A stretch of 64,000 bases of DNA, from NCBI GenBank assembly GCA_947650365.1, contig OX393551.1, positions 90,556,697-90,620,696 of the forward strand. Direction: 5' to 3'. Of this stretch, positions 15,266-31,323 are shown piece by piece (position 1 is the stretch's first letter; each line of letters begins with the position of its first letter). The stretch comes from Chamaelirium japonicum. Its lineage: Eukaryota; Streptophyta; Magnoliopsida; Liliales; Melanthiaceae. Under the pieces are notes generated by a model, which saw nothing but the letters and a program-made list of their open reading frames with translations, did no database searches and was not told the origin of the DNA. The position numbers were made by a program, and so were the translations under genes.

Positions 15266-17989
15266 GTACGAATGAATTAGAATGGATTGAATTAGAATGA
15301 ATCGTACGAATGAATTAGAATGGATCGTACGAATGAATTCGAATGGATCGTACGAATGAATTAGAATAGATTGTGTGAATGAATTAGGATAGATTGTGCG
15401 AATGAATTAGAATGGATCGTACGAATGAATTAGAATGGATAAATTCCTGCAAATGAATTAGAATGGATTGTATGAATGAATTAGATTGGATCGTATAAAT
15501 GAATTAGAATGGATCGTACGAATGAATTAGAATGGATCGTGCGAATGAATTAGAATGGATCGTACGAATGAATTTGAATGGATACATTCGTGCGAATGAA
15601 TTAGAATGGATCGTATGAATGAATTAGATTGTATGAAGGAATTAGAATGGATCATACGAATGAAATAAAATGGGTCATAATCTAATTCATTCATACGATC
15701 CATTCTAATTCATTCGCACAATCTATTCTAATTCATTCGTACGATCCATTCTAATTCATTCGCACGATCTATTCTAATTCATTCGTATGATCCATTCTAA
15801 TTCATTCGCACGAATGTATCCATTCTAATTCATTCATACAATCTATTCTAATTCATTCGTACGATCCATTCTAATTCATTCATACAATCCATTCTATTTC
15901 ATTCGTACGATCCATTCTTACTCATTCGTATGATCCATTCTAATGAATTAGAATGGATACATTCGTGCGAATGAATTAGAATGGATCGTGCGAATGAATT
16001 AGAATAGATTGTACGAATGAATTAGAATGGATCGTACGAATGAATTAGAATAGATTGTATGAATGAATTAGAATGGATACATTCCTGCGAATGAATTAGA
16101 ATGGATCGTACGAATGAATTAGAATAGATCGTGCGAATGAATTAGAATGGATCGTACGAATGAATTAGAATAGATTGTGCGAATGAATTAGAATGGATCG
16201 TACGAATGATTGTGCGAATGAATTAGATTATGATCCATTTTATTTCATTCGTATGATCCATTCTAATTCCTTCGTACAATCTAATTCATTCATACGATCC
16301 ATTCTAATTCATTCGCACGAATGTATCCATTCAAATTCATTCGTACGATCCATTCTAATTCATTCGCACGATCCATTCTAATTCATTCGTACGATCCATT
16401 CTAATTCATTTATACGATCCAATCTAATTCATTCATACAATCCATTCTAATTCATTTGCATGAATTTATCCATTCTAATTCATTCGTACGATCCATTCTA
16501 ATTTATTAGCACGATCCATTCTAATTCATTCGTACGATCCATTTTAATTCATTTATACGATCCAATCTAATTCATTCATACGATCCATTCTAATTCATTC
16601 GCACGAATGTGTCCATTCTAATTCATTCGTACGATCCATTCTAATTCATTCGTACGATCCATTCTAATTCATTCGCACGATCCATTCTAATTCATTCGTA
16701 CGATCCATTCTATTTCATTCATACGATCCATTCTAATTCATTCATACGATCTATTCTAATTCTTTCGCACGAATGTATCCATTCTAATTCATTCATACGA
16801 TCCATTCTAATTCATTCGCACGATCCATTCTAATTCATTCATACAATCCATTCTAATTCTTACGTACGATCCATTAGAATGGATCGTATGGATGAATTAG
16901 AATAGATTGTGCGAATGAATTAGAATGGATCGTACGAATGAATTAGAATGGATACATTCGTGCGAATGAATTAGAATGGATCGTATAAATGAATTAGAAA
17001 CGATCGTACGAATGAATTAGAATGGATCATGCGAATGAATTAGAATGGATCGTGCGAATGAATTAGAATGGATTGTGCGAATGAATTAGAATGGATCGTA
17101 TGAATGAATTAGAATGGATCGTGCGAATGAATTAGAATGGATCGTACGAATGAAATAGAATGGATTGTGTGAATGAATTAGAATGGATCGTGCGAATGAA
17201 TTAGAATGGATCGTATTAATGAATTAGAATGGATCGTGCGAATGAATTAGAATGGATCGTACGAATGAGTAAGAATGGATCATACGAATGAATTAGAATG
17301 GATTGAATTAGAATGAATAGTACGAATGAATTAGAATGGATCGTACGAATGAATTCGAATGGATCGTACGAATGAATTAGAATAGATTGTGCGAATGAAT
17401 TAGAATAGATCGTACGAATAAATTAGAATGGATAAATTCGTGCAAATGAATTAGAATGGTTTGTATGAATGAATTAAATTGGATCGTATAAATGAGTTAG
17501 AATGGATCGTACGAATGAATTAGAATGGATCGTGCGAATGAATTAGAATGGATCGTACGAATGAATTTGAAAGGATACATTCGTGCGAATGAATTAGAAT
17601 GGATCGTATGAATGAATTAGAATGGATCGTACGAATGAATTAGAATGGATCATAAGAATGGATCGTACGAATGAATTAGAATGGATCATATGAATGAATT
17701 AGAATGGATCGTGCGAATGAATTAGAATGGATCGTACGAATGAAATAGAATGGATTCGCACGAATGTATCCATTCTAATGAATTTCGTACGATCCATTCT
17801 AATTCATTCGTACAATCCATTCTATTTCATTCGTACAATCCATTCTTACTCAATCGTATGATCCATTCTAATCCATTCGCACAATCCATTCTAATTCATC
17901 CGTACGATCCATTCTATTTCATTCGTACGATCCATTCTAATTCATTCGCACAATCTATTCTAATTCATTCGTACAATCCATTCTAATTC

Positions 17990-19180
17990 ATTCGCACGAT
18001 CCATTCGCATTCAGTCAAACGATCCATTCTAATTCATTCATACAATCCATTCTAATTCTTTTGCACAAATGTATCCATTCTAATTCATTCGTACGATCCA
18101 TTCTAATTCATTCGTATGATCTATTCTAATTCATTCACATGATCCATTCTAATTCCTTCGTACGATCCATTTTAATTCATTCGCACGATCCATTCAAATT
18201 CATTCATACGATCCATTCTAATTCATTCGTACGACCCATTCTAATTTCTTCGTATGATCTATTCTAATTCCTTCGTACGATCCATTCTAATTCATTCATA
18301 CGATCTATTCTAATTCTTTCGCACGAATGTATCCATTCTAACTCATTCGTACGATCCATTCTAATTCCTTCGTACGATCCATATTCTAATTCATTCGTAC
18401 GATCCATTCTAATTTATTCGTACAATCCATTCTAATTCATTCGCACGAATGTATCTATTCTAATTCATTCGTACGATCCATTCTACGAATTAGAATGGAT
18501 CGTATGAATGAATTAGAATGGATCGTGCGAATAAATTAGAATGGATCGTATGAATGAATTAGAATAGATTGTGCGAATGAATTAGAATGGATCGTACAAA
18601 TGAATTAGAATGGATACATTCATGCGAATGAATTAGAATGGATCATACGAATGAATTAGAATGGATCATATGAATGAATTAGAATGGATCGTACGAATGA
18701 ATTAGAATAGATACATTCATGCGAATGAATTAGAATGGACCATACGAATGAATTAGAATGGATTCATTCGTGCGAATGAATTAGAATGGATCGTACGAAT
18801 GAGTAAGAATGGATCGTACGAATGAATTAGAATGGATTGAATTAGAATGAATCGTACGAATGAATTAGAATGGATCGTACGAATGAATTAGAATGGATCG
18901 TACGAATGAAATAGAATGGATCGTATGAATGAATTAGAATGGATCGTGCGAATGAATTAGAATGGATCGTACGAATGAATTAGAATAGATTGTGCGAATG
19001 AATTAGAATGGATCGTGCGAATGAATTAGAATGGATCGTACGAATGAATTAGAATGGATCGTGCGAATGAATTAGAATGGATCGTACGAATGAATTAGAA
19101 TGGATCGTATGAATGAATTAGAATGGATCGTGCGAATGAATTAGAGTGGATCGTACGAATGAAATAGAATGGATTCGCAC
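17990..19180. repeat. 4.25-kb-spaced satellite segment, copy 1
   Basis: This segment runs from a CGCATTCAGTCAAACG monomer through the CATTCTACGAATTAGAATGG junction (18486) to the GGATTCGCACGAATG junction (19174). It recurs at about 22240-23455, where the corresponding landmarks are CGCATTCACTCAAACG (about 22257), the junction at 22737 and the junction at 23451. The offset is about 4.25 kb. Its other counterpart, from the large block duplication, lies at about 46150-47340. Confidence 0.7.
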
Positions 19181-21275
19181 GAATGTATCCATTCTAATTC
19201 ATTCGTACGATCCATTCTAATTCATTCGTATAATCCATTCTAATTCATTCGCACGATCCATTCGCATTCACTCAAACGATCCATTCTAATTCATTCATAT
19301 GATCCATTCTAATTCATTCGTACGATCCATTATAATTCATTCGTACGATCCATTCTAATTCATTCGTACGATCCATTCTAATTCATTCGCACGATCCATT
19401 CTAATTCATTCGTACGATCCATATTCTAATTCATTCGCACGATCCATTCTAATTCGAACCATTCTAATTCATTCGTACGATCGATTCTAATTCATTCGTA
19501 CGATCCATTCTAATTCATTCGTATGATTCATTCTAATTCAATCCATTCTAATTCATTCGTACGATCCATTCTTACTCATTCGTACGATCCATTCTAATTC
19601 ATTCGCACGAATGAATTCATTCTAATTCATTCGTATGAATTAGAATGGATCGTATGAATGAATTAGAATGAATCGTGTGAAAGAATTAGAATGGATTGTA
19701 CAAATGAGTTAGAACGGATCGTATGAATGAATTTAAATGGATCGTACGAATGAATTAGAATGGATCGTACGAATGAATTAGAATGGATACATTCGTGCGA
19801 ATGAATTAGAATGGATCGTATGAATGAATTAGATTGGATCGTATGCAAGAATTAGAATGGATCGTGCGAATGAATTAGAATGGATCGTACGAATGAATTA
19901 GAATGGATCGAACGAATGAATTAGAATGGATACATTCGTGCAAAAGAATTAGAATGGATTGTATGAATGAATTAGAATGGATCGTGCGAATAAATTAGAA
20001 TGGATCGTACGAATGATATAGAATGGATATATTCGTGCGAAAGAATTAGAATAGATCATATGAATGAATTAGAATGGATCGTATGAATGAAATAGAATGG
20101 ATAGTACGAATGAACTAGAATGGATCGTGCGAATGAATTAGAATGGATCGTACGAATGAATTAGAATGGATCGTACGAAGGAATTAGAATGGATCGTACG
20201 AATGAATTAGAATAGATTGTACGAATGAATTAGAATGGATACGAATGGATCATACGAATGAGTAAGAATGGATCGTACGAATGAAATAGAATGGATCGTA
20301 CGAATGAATTAGAATGGATTGAATTAGAATGAATCGTACGAATAAATTAGAATGGATCGTACGAATGAATTAGAATGGATCGTATGAATGAATTAGAATG
20401 GATTGAATTAGAATGGATCGTACGAATGAAATAGAATAGATCGTACGGATAAATGAATTTGGATCGTACGAATGAATTAGAAAGGATATATTCGTGCGAA
20501 TGAATTAGAATAGATCGTATGAATGAATTAGATTGGATCGTTTTAATGAATTAGAATGGATCATGCGATTGAATTAGAATGGATCGTACGAATGAATTAG
20601 AATGGATAGATTCGTGCGAATGAATTTGAATGGATCGTACGAAGGAATTAGAATGGATCGTACGAAGGAATTAGAATAGATCATACGAAGAAATTAGAAT
20701 GGATCGTACGAATGAATTAGAATGGATCGTATGAATGAATTAGAATGGATCGTGCGAATGAATTAAAATGGATCGTATGAATGAAATAGAATGGATCGTA
20801 TGAATTAGAATGGATCGTACGAATGAAATAGAATGGATCTTACGAATGAATTGGAATAGATTGTGCGAATGGATTAGAATGGATCATACGATTGAGTAAG
20901 AATGGATTGTACGAATGAAATAGAATAGATCGTACGAATGAATTAGAATGGATCATGCTAATGAATTAGAATAGATCGTACGAATGAATTAGAATAGATT
21001 GTGCGAATGAATTAGAATGGATCGTACGAATGAATTGGAATGGATACATTCGTGCGAATGAATTAGAATGGATCGTATGAATGAATTAGAGTGGATCGTA
21101 CGAATGAATTAGAATGGATACATTCGTGCGAATGAATTAGAACGGATCATATGAATGAATTAGAATGGATTGTTTGAGTGAATGCGAATGGATCGTGCGA
21201 ATGAATTAGAATGGATTGTACGAATGAATTAGAATGGATCGTACGAATGAATTAGAATGGATACATTCGTGCGAA

Positions 21276-24200
21276 TCCATTCTATTTCATTCGTACGATC
21301 CATTCTAATTCATACGCACAATCCATTCTAATTCATTCATACGATCCATTCTAATTCATTCGTACGATCCATTCTAATTCATTCGTACGATCCATTCTAA
21401 TTCATTCGCACATTCTATTCTAATTCATTCGTACGATCCATTCTAATTCATTCGCACGATCCATTCTAATTCATTCATACGATCCATTCTATTTCATTCG
21501 TACGATCCATTCTTACTCATTCGTACGATCCATTCTAATTCATTTGCACGAAGGTATCCATTCTAATTCATTCGTACTATCCATTCTAATTCCTTCGTAC
21601 GATCCATTCTAATTCCTTCGTACGATCCATTCTAATTCATTCGTACGATCCATTCTAATTCATTCGTACGATCCATTCTAATTCATTCGTATGATCCATT
21701 CTAATTCCTTCGTATGATCCATTCTAATTCATTCGTATGGTATGATTCATTTTAATTCATTCGTACAATTCATTCTAATTCAATCCATTCTAATTCATTC
21801 GTACGATCCATTCTAATTCATTCGTACGATCCATTCTAATTCATTCGTACGATTCATTCTAATTCAATCCATTCTAATTCATTCGTACGATCCATTCTTA
21901 CTCATTCGTACGATCCATTCTAATTCATTCGCACGAATGAATCCATTCTAATTCATTCGTATGATCCATTATAATTCATTCGCATGAATGTATCCATTCT
22001 AATTCATTCGTACGATCCATTCTATCTCATTCGTACAACCCATTCTATTTCATTCGTACGATACATTCTAATTCATTCATACGATCCATTCGAATTCATT
22101 CGCATGATCCATTCTAATTCATTCGTATGAATCGATTCTAATTCATTCATACGATCCATTCTAATTCATTCGCACGAATGTATCCATTCTAATTCATTCG
22201 TACGATCCATTCTAATTCATTCGTACAATCCATTCTAATTCATTCGCACGATCCATTCGCATTCACTCAAACGATCCATTCTAATTCATTCATACAATCC
22301 ATTCTAATTCTTTTGCACGAATGTATCCATTCTAATTCATTCGTACGATCCATTCTAATTCATTCGTATGATCTATTCTAATTCATTCGCATGATCCATT
22401 CTAATTCCTTCATACGATCCATTTTAATTCATTCGCACGATCCATTATAATTCATTTATACGATCCATTCTAATTCATTCGTACGATCCATTCTAATTTC
22501 TTCGTATGATCTATTCTAATTCCTTCGTACGATTCATTCTAATTCATTCATACGATCTATTCTAATTCTTTCGCACGAATGTATCCATTCTAATTCATTC
22601 GTACGATCCATTCTAATTCCTTCGTACGATCCATATTCTAATTCATTCGTACGATCCATTCTAATTTATTCGTACAATCCATTCTAATTCATTCGCACGA
22701 ATGTATCCATTCTAATTCATTCGTACGATCCATTCTACGAATTAGAATGGATCGTTTGAATGAATTAGAATGGATCGTGCGAATAAATTAGAATGGATCG
22801 TATGAATGAGTTAGAATAGATTGTGCGAATGAATTAGAATGGATCGTACGAATGAATTAGAATGGATACACTCGTGCGAATGAATTAGAATGGATCATAC
22901 GAATGAATTAGAATGGATCATATGAATGAATTAGAATGGATCGTACGAATGAATTAGAATGGATACATTCATGCGAATGAATTAGAATGGATTATACGAA
23001 TGAACTAGAATGGATTCATTCGTGCGAATGAATTAGAATGGATCGTACGAATGAGTAAGAATGGATCGTACGAATGCATTAGAATGGATTGAATTTGAAT
23101 GAATCGTACGAATGAATTAGAATGGATCGTACGAATGAATTAGAATGGATCGTACGAATGAAATAGAATGGATCGTATGAATGAATTAGAATGGATCGTG
23201 CGAATGAATTAGAATGGATCGTACGAATGAATTAGAATAGATTGTGCGAATGAATTAGAACGGATCGTGCGAATGAATTAGAATGGATCGTACGAATGAA
23301 TTAGAATAGATTGTGCGAGTGAAGTAGAATGGATCGTACGAATGAATTAGAATGGATCGTACGAATGAATTAGAATGGATCATATGAATGAATTAGAATG
23401 GATCGTGCGAATGAATTAGAATGGATCGTACGAATGAAATAGAATGGATTCGCACGAATGTATCCATTCTAATTCATTCGTACGATCCATTCTAATTCAA
23501 TCGTATAATCCATTCTAATTCATTCGCACGATCCATTCGCATTCACTCAAACGATCCATTCTAATTCATTCATATGATCCATTCTAATTCATTCGTACGA
23601 TCCATTCTAATTCATTCGTACGATCCATTCTAATTCATTCGCACAATCTATTCTATTTCATTCGTACGATCCATTCTAATTCATTCGCACGATCCATTCT
23701 AATTCATTCATACGATCCATTCTATTTCATTCATACGATCCATTCTAATTCATTCGCACGATCCATTCTAATTCATTCATACGATCCATTCTAATTCATT
23801 CGTATGTATCCATTCTAATTCATTCATACGATCCATTCTAATTCTACGATCCATTCTTACTCATTCGTATTATCCATTTTAATTCATTCACACGAATGTA
23901 TCAACTCTAATTCATTCGTATGATCCATTCTAATTCATTCGCACGAATGTATCCATTCTAATTCATTCGTACGATCCATTCTAATTCATTCGTACGATCC
24001 ATTCTAATTCCTTCGTATGATCCATTCTAATTCATTCGCACGAATGTATCCATTCTAATTCATTCGTACGATCCATTCTAATTCATTCGCACGATCCATT
24101 CTAATTCATTCATACGATCCATTCTATTTCATTCGTACGATCCATTCTTACTCATTCATACGATCCATTCTAATTCATTCGTACGATCCATTCTAATTCA

Positions 24201-25933
24201 TTAGCACGATCCAAATTCATTTATCCGTACGATCCATTCTTATCGCACGATCCATTCTAATTCATTCGCACGATCCATTTTCCATTCTAATTCCTTCGTA
24301 CGATCCATTCTAATTCCTTCGTATCCATTCTAATTCACTCATACGATCCATTCTAATTCATTCATACGATCCATTCTATTTCATTCGCATAATCTATTCT
24401 AATTCATTCATACGATCAATTCTAATTTATTCGCACGATCCATTCTAATTCCTTCGTATGATCCATTCTAATTCATTCATATGATCCATTCTAATTCATT
24501 CGCACGATCCATTCTAATTCATTCGTATGATCCATTCTAATTCATTCGTATGATCCAATCTAATACATTAGTACGATCCATTCTAATTCATTCGCACGAT
24601 CCATTCTAATTCATTCATACGATCCATTCTAATTTATTCGCACGATCCATTCTAATTCATTCGTACGATCCATTCGTATTCACTCAAACGATCCATTGAA
24701 TTAGAATGAATCGTACGAATGAATTAGAATGGATCGTACGAATGAATTCGAATGGATCGTACGAATGAATTAGAATAGATTGTGCGAATTAATTAGAATA
24801 GATTGTGCGAATGAATTAGAATGGATCGTACGAATGAATTAGAATGGATAAAATCATGCAAATGAATTAGAATGGATTGTATGAATGAATTAGATTGGAT
24901 CGTATAAATGAATTAGAATGGATCGTACGAATGAATTAGAATGGATCGTGCGAATGAATTAGAATGGATCGTATGAATGAATTTGAATGGATACATTCGT
25001 GCGAATGAATTAGAATGGATCGTATGAATGAATTAGATTGTACGAAGGAATTAGAATGGATCATACGAATGAAATAAAATGGATCATAATCTAATTCATT
25101 CATACGATCCATTCTAATTCATTCGTACGATCCATTCTAATTCATTCGCACGATCTATTCTAATTCATTCGTACGATCCATTCTAATTCATTCGCACGAA
25201 TGTATCCATTCTAATTCATTCATACAATCTATTCTAATTCATTCGTACGATCCATTCTAATTCATTCGTACAATCCATTCTATTTCATTCGTACGATCCA
25301 TTCTTACTCATTCGTATGATCCATTCTAATTCATTCGCACGAATGAATTAGAATGGATCGTACGAATGAATTAGAATGGATCGTATGAATGAATTAGAAT
25401 GGATCGTGCGAATGAATTAGAATGGATCATGCGAATGAATTAGAATGGATCGTACGAATGAATTAGAATGGATACATTCGTGCAAAAGAATTAGAATGGA
25501 TTGTATGAATGAATTAGAATAGATCGTGCGAATGAATTAGAATGGATCGTGCGAATGAATTAGAATGGATCGTACGAATGAATTAGAATGGATCGTACGA
25601 ATGAATTAGAATGGATCGTACGAATGAATTAGAAAGGATACATTCGAATTCATTCGTACGATCCATTCTAATTCATTCGTACGATCTATATTCTAATTCA
25701 TTCGCACGATCCATTCTAATTCATTCATACGATCCATTCTAATTTATTCGCACGATCCATTCTAATTCATTCGTACGATCCATTCTAATTCATTCATATG
25801 ATCCATTCTAATTCATTCGCACGAATGTATCCATTCTAATTCATTCGTACGATCCATTCTAATTCATTTGTACGAATGTATCCACTCTAATTCATTCATA
25901 CGATCCATTCTAATTCATTCGCACGAATGTATC
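21276..25933. repeat. Mosaic satellite tract between the large block and the long A block
   Basis: Alternating blocks: B to 22737, A to 23451, B to about 24697, A to 25089, B to 25341, A to 25647 and B to 25933. Parts are copies of other places. The interval 22240-23455 resembles 17990-19180. The interval 24697-25340 resembles 15290-15950, sharing the GGATCATAATCTAATTC junction. The stretch at 24198-24310 (CCAAATTCATTTATCCG, then TCCATTTTCCATTC) resembles 3184-3290. No gene is seen. Confidence 0.75.
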
Positions 25934-28900
25934 AATGGATCGCACGAATGAATTAGAATGGATTGAATTAGAATGAATCGTACGAATGAATTAGAATGGA
26001 TCGTGCGAATGAATTAGAATGGATTGTACGAATGAATTAGAATGGATCGTATGAATGAATTAGATTGGATCGTATGAATGAATTAGAATGGATCGTGCGA
26101 ATGAATTAGAATGGATCGTACGAATGAATTAGAATGGATCGTTTGAATGAATTAGAATGGATCGTACTTATGAATTAGAATGGGTCATACGAATGAAATA
26201 GAATGGATCGTACGAAGGAATTAGAAAGGATCATACAAACGAATTAGAATGGATCGTATGAATGAAATAGAATAGATCGTACGAATGAATTAGAATGGAT
26301 TGTATGAATGAATTAGATTGGATCGTATGAATGAATTAGAATGGATCGTGCGAATGAATGAGAATGGATCGTACGAATGAATTAGAATGGATCGTATGAA
26401 TGAATTAGATTGGATCGTACGAATGAATTAGAATGGATTGAATTAGAATGAATCGTACGAATGAATTAGAATGAATCATACCATACGAATGAATTAGAAT
26501 GGATCATACGAAGGAATTAGAATGGATCGTACGAATGAATTAGAATGGATCGTACGAATGAATTAGAATGGATCATACGAAGGAATTAGAATGGATCGTA
26601 CGAAGAAATTAGAATGGATCGTACGAATGAATTAGAATGGATACGAAGGGATCGTACGAATGAGTAAGAATGGATCGTACGAATGAAATAGAATGGATTG
26701 TACGAATGAACTAGAATGGATACATTCATGCGAATGAATTAGGATGGATCGTATGAATGAATTAGAATAGATTGTGCGAATGAATTAGAATGGATCGTAC
26801 GAATGAATTAGAATGGATACATTCATGCGAATGAATTAGAATGGATCGTATGAATGAAATAGAATGGATCGTATGAGTGAATTAGAATGGATACAAAGGA
26901 ATTAGAATGGATCGTACGAAGGAATTAGAATGGAGAATGATTCGTGCGAATGAATTAGAATGGATCGTGCGATAAGAATGGATCGTACGAATGAAATAGA
27001 ATAGATCGTACGGATAAATGAATTTGGATCGTGCTAATGAATTAGAATGGATCGTACGAATGAATTAGAATGGATCGTACTAATGAATTAGAATAGATTG
27101 TGCGAATGAATTAGAATGGATCGTACGAATGAATTAGAAAGGATATATTCGTGCGAATTAATTAGAATAGATCGTATGAATGAATTAGATTGGATCGTAT
27201 TAATGAATTAGAATGGATCGTGCGAATGAATTAGAATGGATCGTACGAATGAATTAGAATGGATAGATTCGTGCGAATGAATATGATCTATTTATACGAA
27301 TGAGTAAGAATGGATCGTACGAATGAAAAAGAATGGATTGTACGAATGAATTAGAATGGATACATTCGTGCGAATGAATTAGGATGGATCGTATGAATGA
27401 ATTAGAATAGATTGTGCTAATGAATTATAATGGATCGTACGAATGAATTAGAATGGATACATTCATGCGAATGAATTAGAATGGATCGTATGAATGAATT
27501 AGAATGGATCGTATGAGTGAATTAGAATGGATACGAAGGAATTAGAATGGATCGTGCGAATGAATTAGAATGGATCGTACGAATGAGTAAGAATGGATCG
27601 TGCGAATGAATTAGAATGGATTGTACGAATGAATTAGAATGGATCGTACGAATGAATTAGAATGGATACATTCGTGCGAATGAATTAGAATGGATCATAT
27701 GATTGAATTAGAATCGATCGTACGAATGAATTAGAATGGATCATGCGAATGAATTAGAATGGATCGTGCGAATGAATTAGAATGGATTGTACGAATGAAA
27801 TAGAATGGATTGTACGAATGAGATAGAATGGATCGTATGAATGAATTAGAATCGATCGTACGAATGAATTAGAATGGATCATGCGAATGAATTAGAATGG
27901 ATCGTGCGAATGAATTAGAATGGATCGTACGAATGAAATAGAATGGATTGTACGAATGAGATAAAATGGATCGTATGAATGAATTAGAATGGATACATTC
28001 ATGCGAATGAATTAGAATGGATCATACGAATGAATTAGAATTGATTCATTCGTGCGAATGAATTAGAATGGATTGTACGAATGAGTAAGAATGGATCGTA
28101 CGAATGAATTAGAATGGATTGAATTAGAATGAATCGTACGAATGAATTAGAATGGATCGTACGAATGAATTAGAATGGATCGTACGAATGAATTAGAATG
28201 GATTGAATTAGAATGAATCGTACGAATGAATTAGAATGAATCATACCGTACGAATGAATTAGAGTGGATCATACGAAGGAATTAGAATGGATCGTACGAA
28301 TGAATTAGAATGGATACGAATGGATCGTACGAATGAGTAAGAATGGATCATACGAATGAAATAGAATGGATTATACGAATGAATTAGAATGGATACATTT
28401 GTGCGAATGAATTAGGATGGATCGTATGAATGAATTAGAATAGATTGTACGAATGAATTAGAATGGATCGTATGAATGAATTAGAATGGATACATTCATG
28501 CGAATGAATTAGAATGGATCGTATGAATGAATTAGAATGGATCGTATGAGTGAATTAGAATGGATACGAAGGAATTAGAATGGATCGTATGAAGGAATTA
28601 GAATGGATCGTACGAATGTGTAAGAATGGATCGTGCAAATGAATTAGAATGGATTGTACGAATGAATTAGAATGGATCGTACGAATGAATTAGAATGGAT
28701 ACATTCGTGCGAATGAATTAGAATGGATCGTATGAATGAATTAGAATCGATCGTACGAATGAATTAGAATGGATCATGCGATTGAATTAGAATGGATCGT
28801 GCAAATGAATTAGAATGGTTCGTACGAATTAAATAGAATGGATTGTACGAATGAGATAGAATGGATCGTACGAATGAATTAGAATGGATACATTCATGTG

Positions 28901-30592
28901 AATGAATTAGAATGGATCATACGAATGAATTAGAATGGATTCATTCGTGCGAATGAATTAGAATGGATCGTACGAATGAGTAAGAATGGATCGTACGAAT
29001 GAATTAGAATGGATTGAATTAGAATGAATCGTACGAATGAATTAGAATGGATCGTACGAATGAATTAGAATGGATCGTACGAATGAATTAGAATGGATTG
29101 AATTAGAATGAATCGTACGAATGAATTAGAATGAATCATACCGTACGAATGAATTAGAATGGATCATACGAAGGAATTAGAATGGATCGTACAAATGAAT
29201 TAGAATGGATCGTACGAATGAATTAGAATGGATCGTACGAATGAATTAGAATAGATCGTATGAATGAATTAGAATGGATCGTGCGAATGAATTAGAATGG
29301 ATCGTACGAATGAATTAAAATGGATCGTATGAATGAAATAGAATGGATCTTACGAATGAATTAGAATGGATCATACGAATGAATTAGAATGGATCGTACG
29401 AAGGAATTAGAATGGATCGTACGAAGGAATTAGAATGGATAGTACGAATGAATTAGAATGGATACCTTCGTGTAAATGAATTAGGATGGATCGTACGAAT
29501 GAGTAAGAATGGATCGTACGAATGAAATAGAATGGATCGTATGAATGAATTAGAATGGATCGTGCGAATGAATTAGAATGGATCGTACGAATGATTTAGA
29601 ATGGATACATTCGTGCGAATGAATTAGAATGGATCGTATGAAAGAAGTAGAATCGATCGTACGAATGAATTGGAATGGATCATGCGAATGAATTAGAATG
29701 GATCGTGCGAATGAATTAGAATGGATCGTACGAATGAAATAGAATAGATTGTACGAATGAGATAGAATGGATCATACGAATGAATTAGAATGGATACATT
29801 CATGTGAATGAATTAGAATGGATCATACGAATGAATTAGAATGGATTCATTCGCACGAATGAATTAGAATAGATTGTGCGAATGAATTAGAATGGATCGT
29901 ACGAATGAATTAGAATGGATACATTCATGCGAATGAATTAGAATGGATCGTATGAATGAATTAGAATGGATCGTATGAGTGAATTAGAATGGATACGAAG
30001 GAATTAGAATGGATCGTACGAAGGAATTAGAATGGATCGTACGAATGAATTAGAATGGATCATATGAATGAATTAGAATGGATCGTGCGAAAGAATTAAA
30101 ATGGATCGTATGAATGAAATAGAATGGATCGTATGAATTAGAATGGATCATACGAATGAAATAGAATGAATCGTATGAATGAATTAGAATGGATCATACG
30201 AAGGGATTAGAATGGATCGTACGAATGAATTAGAATGGATCATACGAATGAATTAGAATGGATCGTACGAAGGAATTAGAATGGATAGTACGAATGAATT
30301 AGAATGGATACCTTCGTGCAAATGAATTAGAATGGATCGTACGAATGAGTAAGAATGGATCGTACGAATGAAATAGAATGGATCGTATGAATGAGTTAGA
30401 ATGGATCGTGCGAATGAATTAGAATGGATCGTACGAATGAATTAGAATAGATTGTGCGAATGAATTAGAATGGATCGTACGAATGAATTAGAATGGATCA
30501 TACGAATGAATTAGAATGGATCGTATGAATGAATTAGAATGGATCGTGCGAATGAATTAGAATGGATCGTACGAATGAAATTGAATGGATTC
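25934..30592 (+). repeat. Longest single-orientation satellite block (A)
   Basis: About 4.66 kb without a strand switch, the longest such run in the window. Several near-copies of the CGATCG to GAGTAAG higher-order set occur in it, near 27840, 28740 and 29650, each followed by GATTGAATTAGAATGAATCG and, in two cases, by the GAATCATACCGTACG marker. It contains one irregular patch at about 27280-27300 (GAATATGATCTATTTATACG) where the 23-bp phase is lost. Otherwise it is ordinary satellite. Confidence 0.8.
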
Positions 30593-31323
30593 GCACGAAT
30601 GTATCCATTCTAATTCATTCGTACGATCCATTCTAATTCATTCGTACGATTCATTCTAATTCAATCCATTCTAATTCATTCGTATGATCCATTCTAATTC
30701 ATTCGCATGAATGTATCCATTCTAATTCATTCGTACGATCCATTCTATCTCATTCGTACAATCCATTGTATTTCATTCGTACGATCCATTCTAATTCATT
30801 CGCACGATCCATTCTAATTCATTCGCATGATCCATTCTAATTTATTCGCACGATCCATTCTAATTCATTCATACGATTCATTCTAATTCATTCATATGAT
30901 CCATTCTAATTCATTCGTACGATCCATTCTAATTCATTCGTACGATCCATTCTAATTCATTCGTATGATCCATTCTAATTCATTCGTACGGTATGATTCA
31001 TTCTAATTCATTCGTACGATTTATTCTAATTCAATCCATTCTAATTCATTCGTACGATCCATTCTAATTCATTCGTACGAATGAATTAGAATGGATCGTA
31101 CGAATGAATTAGAATGGATCGTACGAATGAATTAGAATGGATTGAATTAGAATGAATCGTACGAATGAATTAGAATGAATCATACCGTACGAATGAATTA
31201 GAATAGATCATACGAAGGAATTAGAATGGATCGTACGAATGAATTAGAATGGATCGTACAAATGAATTAGAATGGATCGTACGAAGGAATTAGAATCGAT
31301 CGTACGAAGGAATTAGAATGGAT
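30593..31323. repeat. Short B then A satellite tract
   Basis: A B-orientation block of about 490 bp starts at a GGATTCGCACGAATG junction (30591). It carries the TATCTC, GCATGATCC and GTACGGTATGATTC marker monomers, and switches to A near 31078. It then leads into the third 5.14-kb copy at 31324. Nothing other than satellite is visible. Confidence 0.75.

Larger units (their letters stand above)
9844..21275. repeat. About 11-kb compound satellite block, copy 1
   Basis: A long mosaic of A and B blocks that recurs at 38457-49434 with its junctions in the same order. It begins at the B-to-A junction CTAATTCATTAGAATGG (9843) and ends at GTGCGAATCCATTCTATTTC (21274). Matching internal landmarks are the ACGAAGGTATCC monomer (12846 and 40912), the GTACGGTATGATTC marker (about 14000 and 42020), GGTCATAATCTAATTC (15675 and 43763) and the junction near 17757 (45916 in copy 2). 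Offsets drift from 28.61 kb to 28.11 kb, so copy 2 is some 0.5 kb shorter. Confidence 0.8.
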
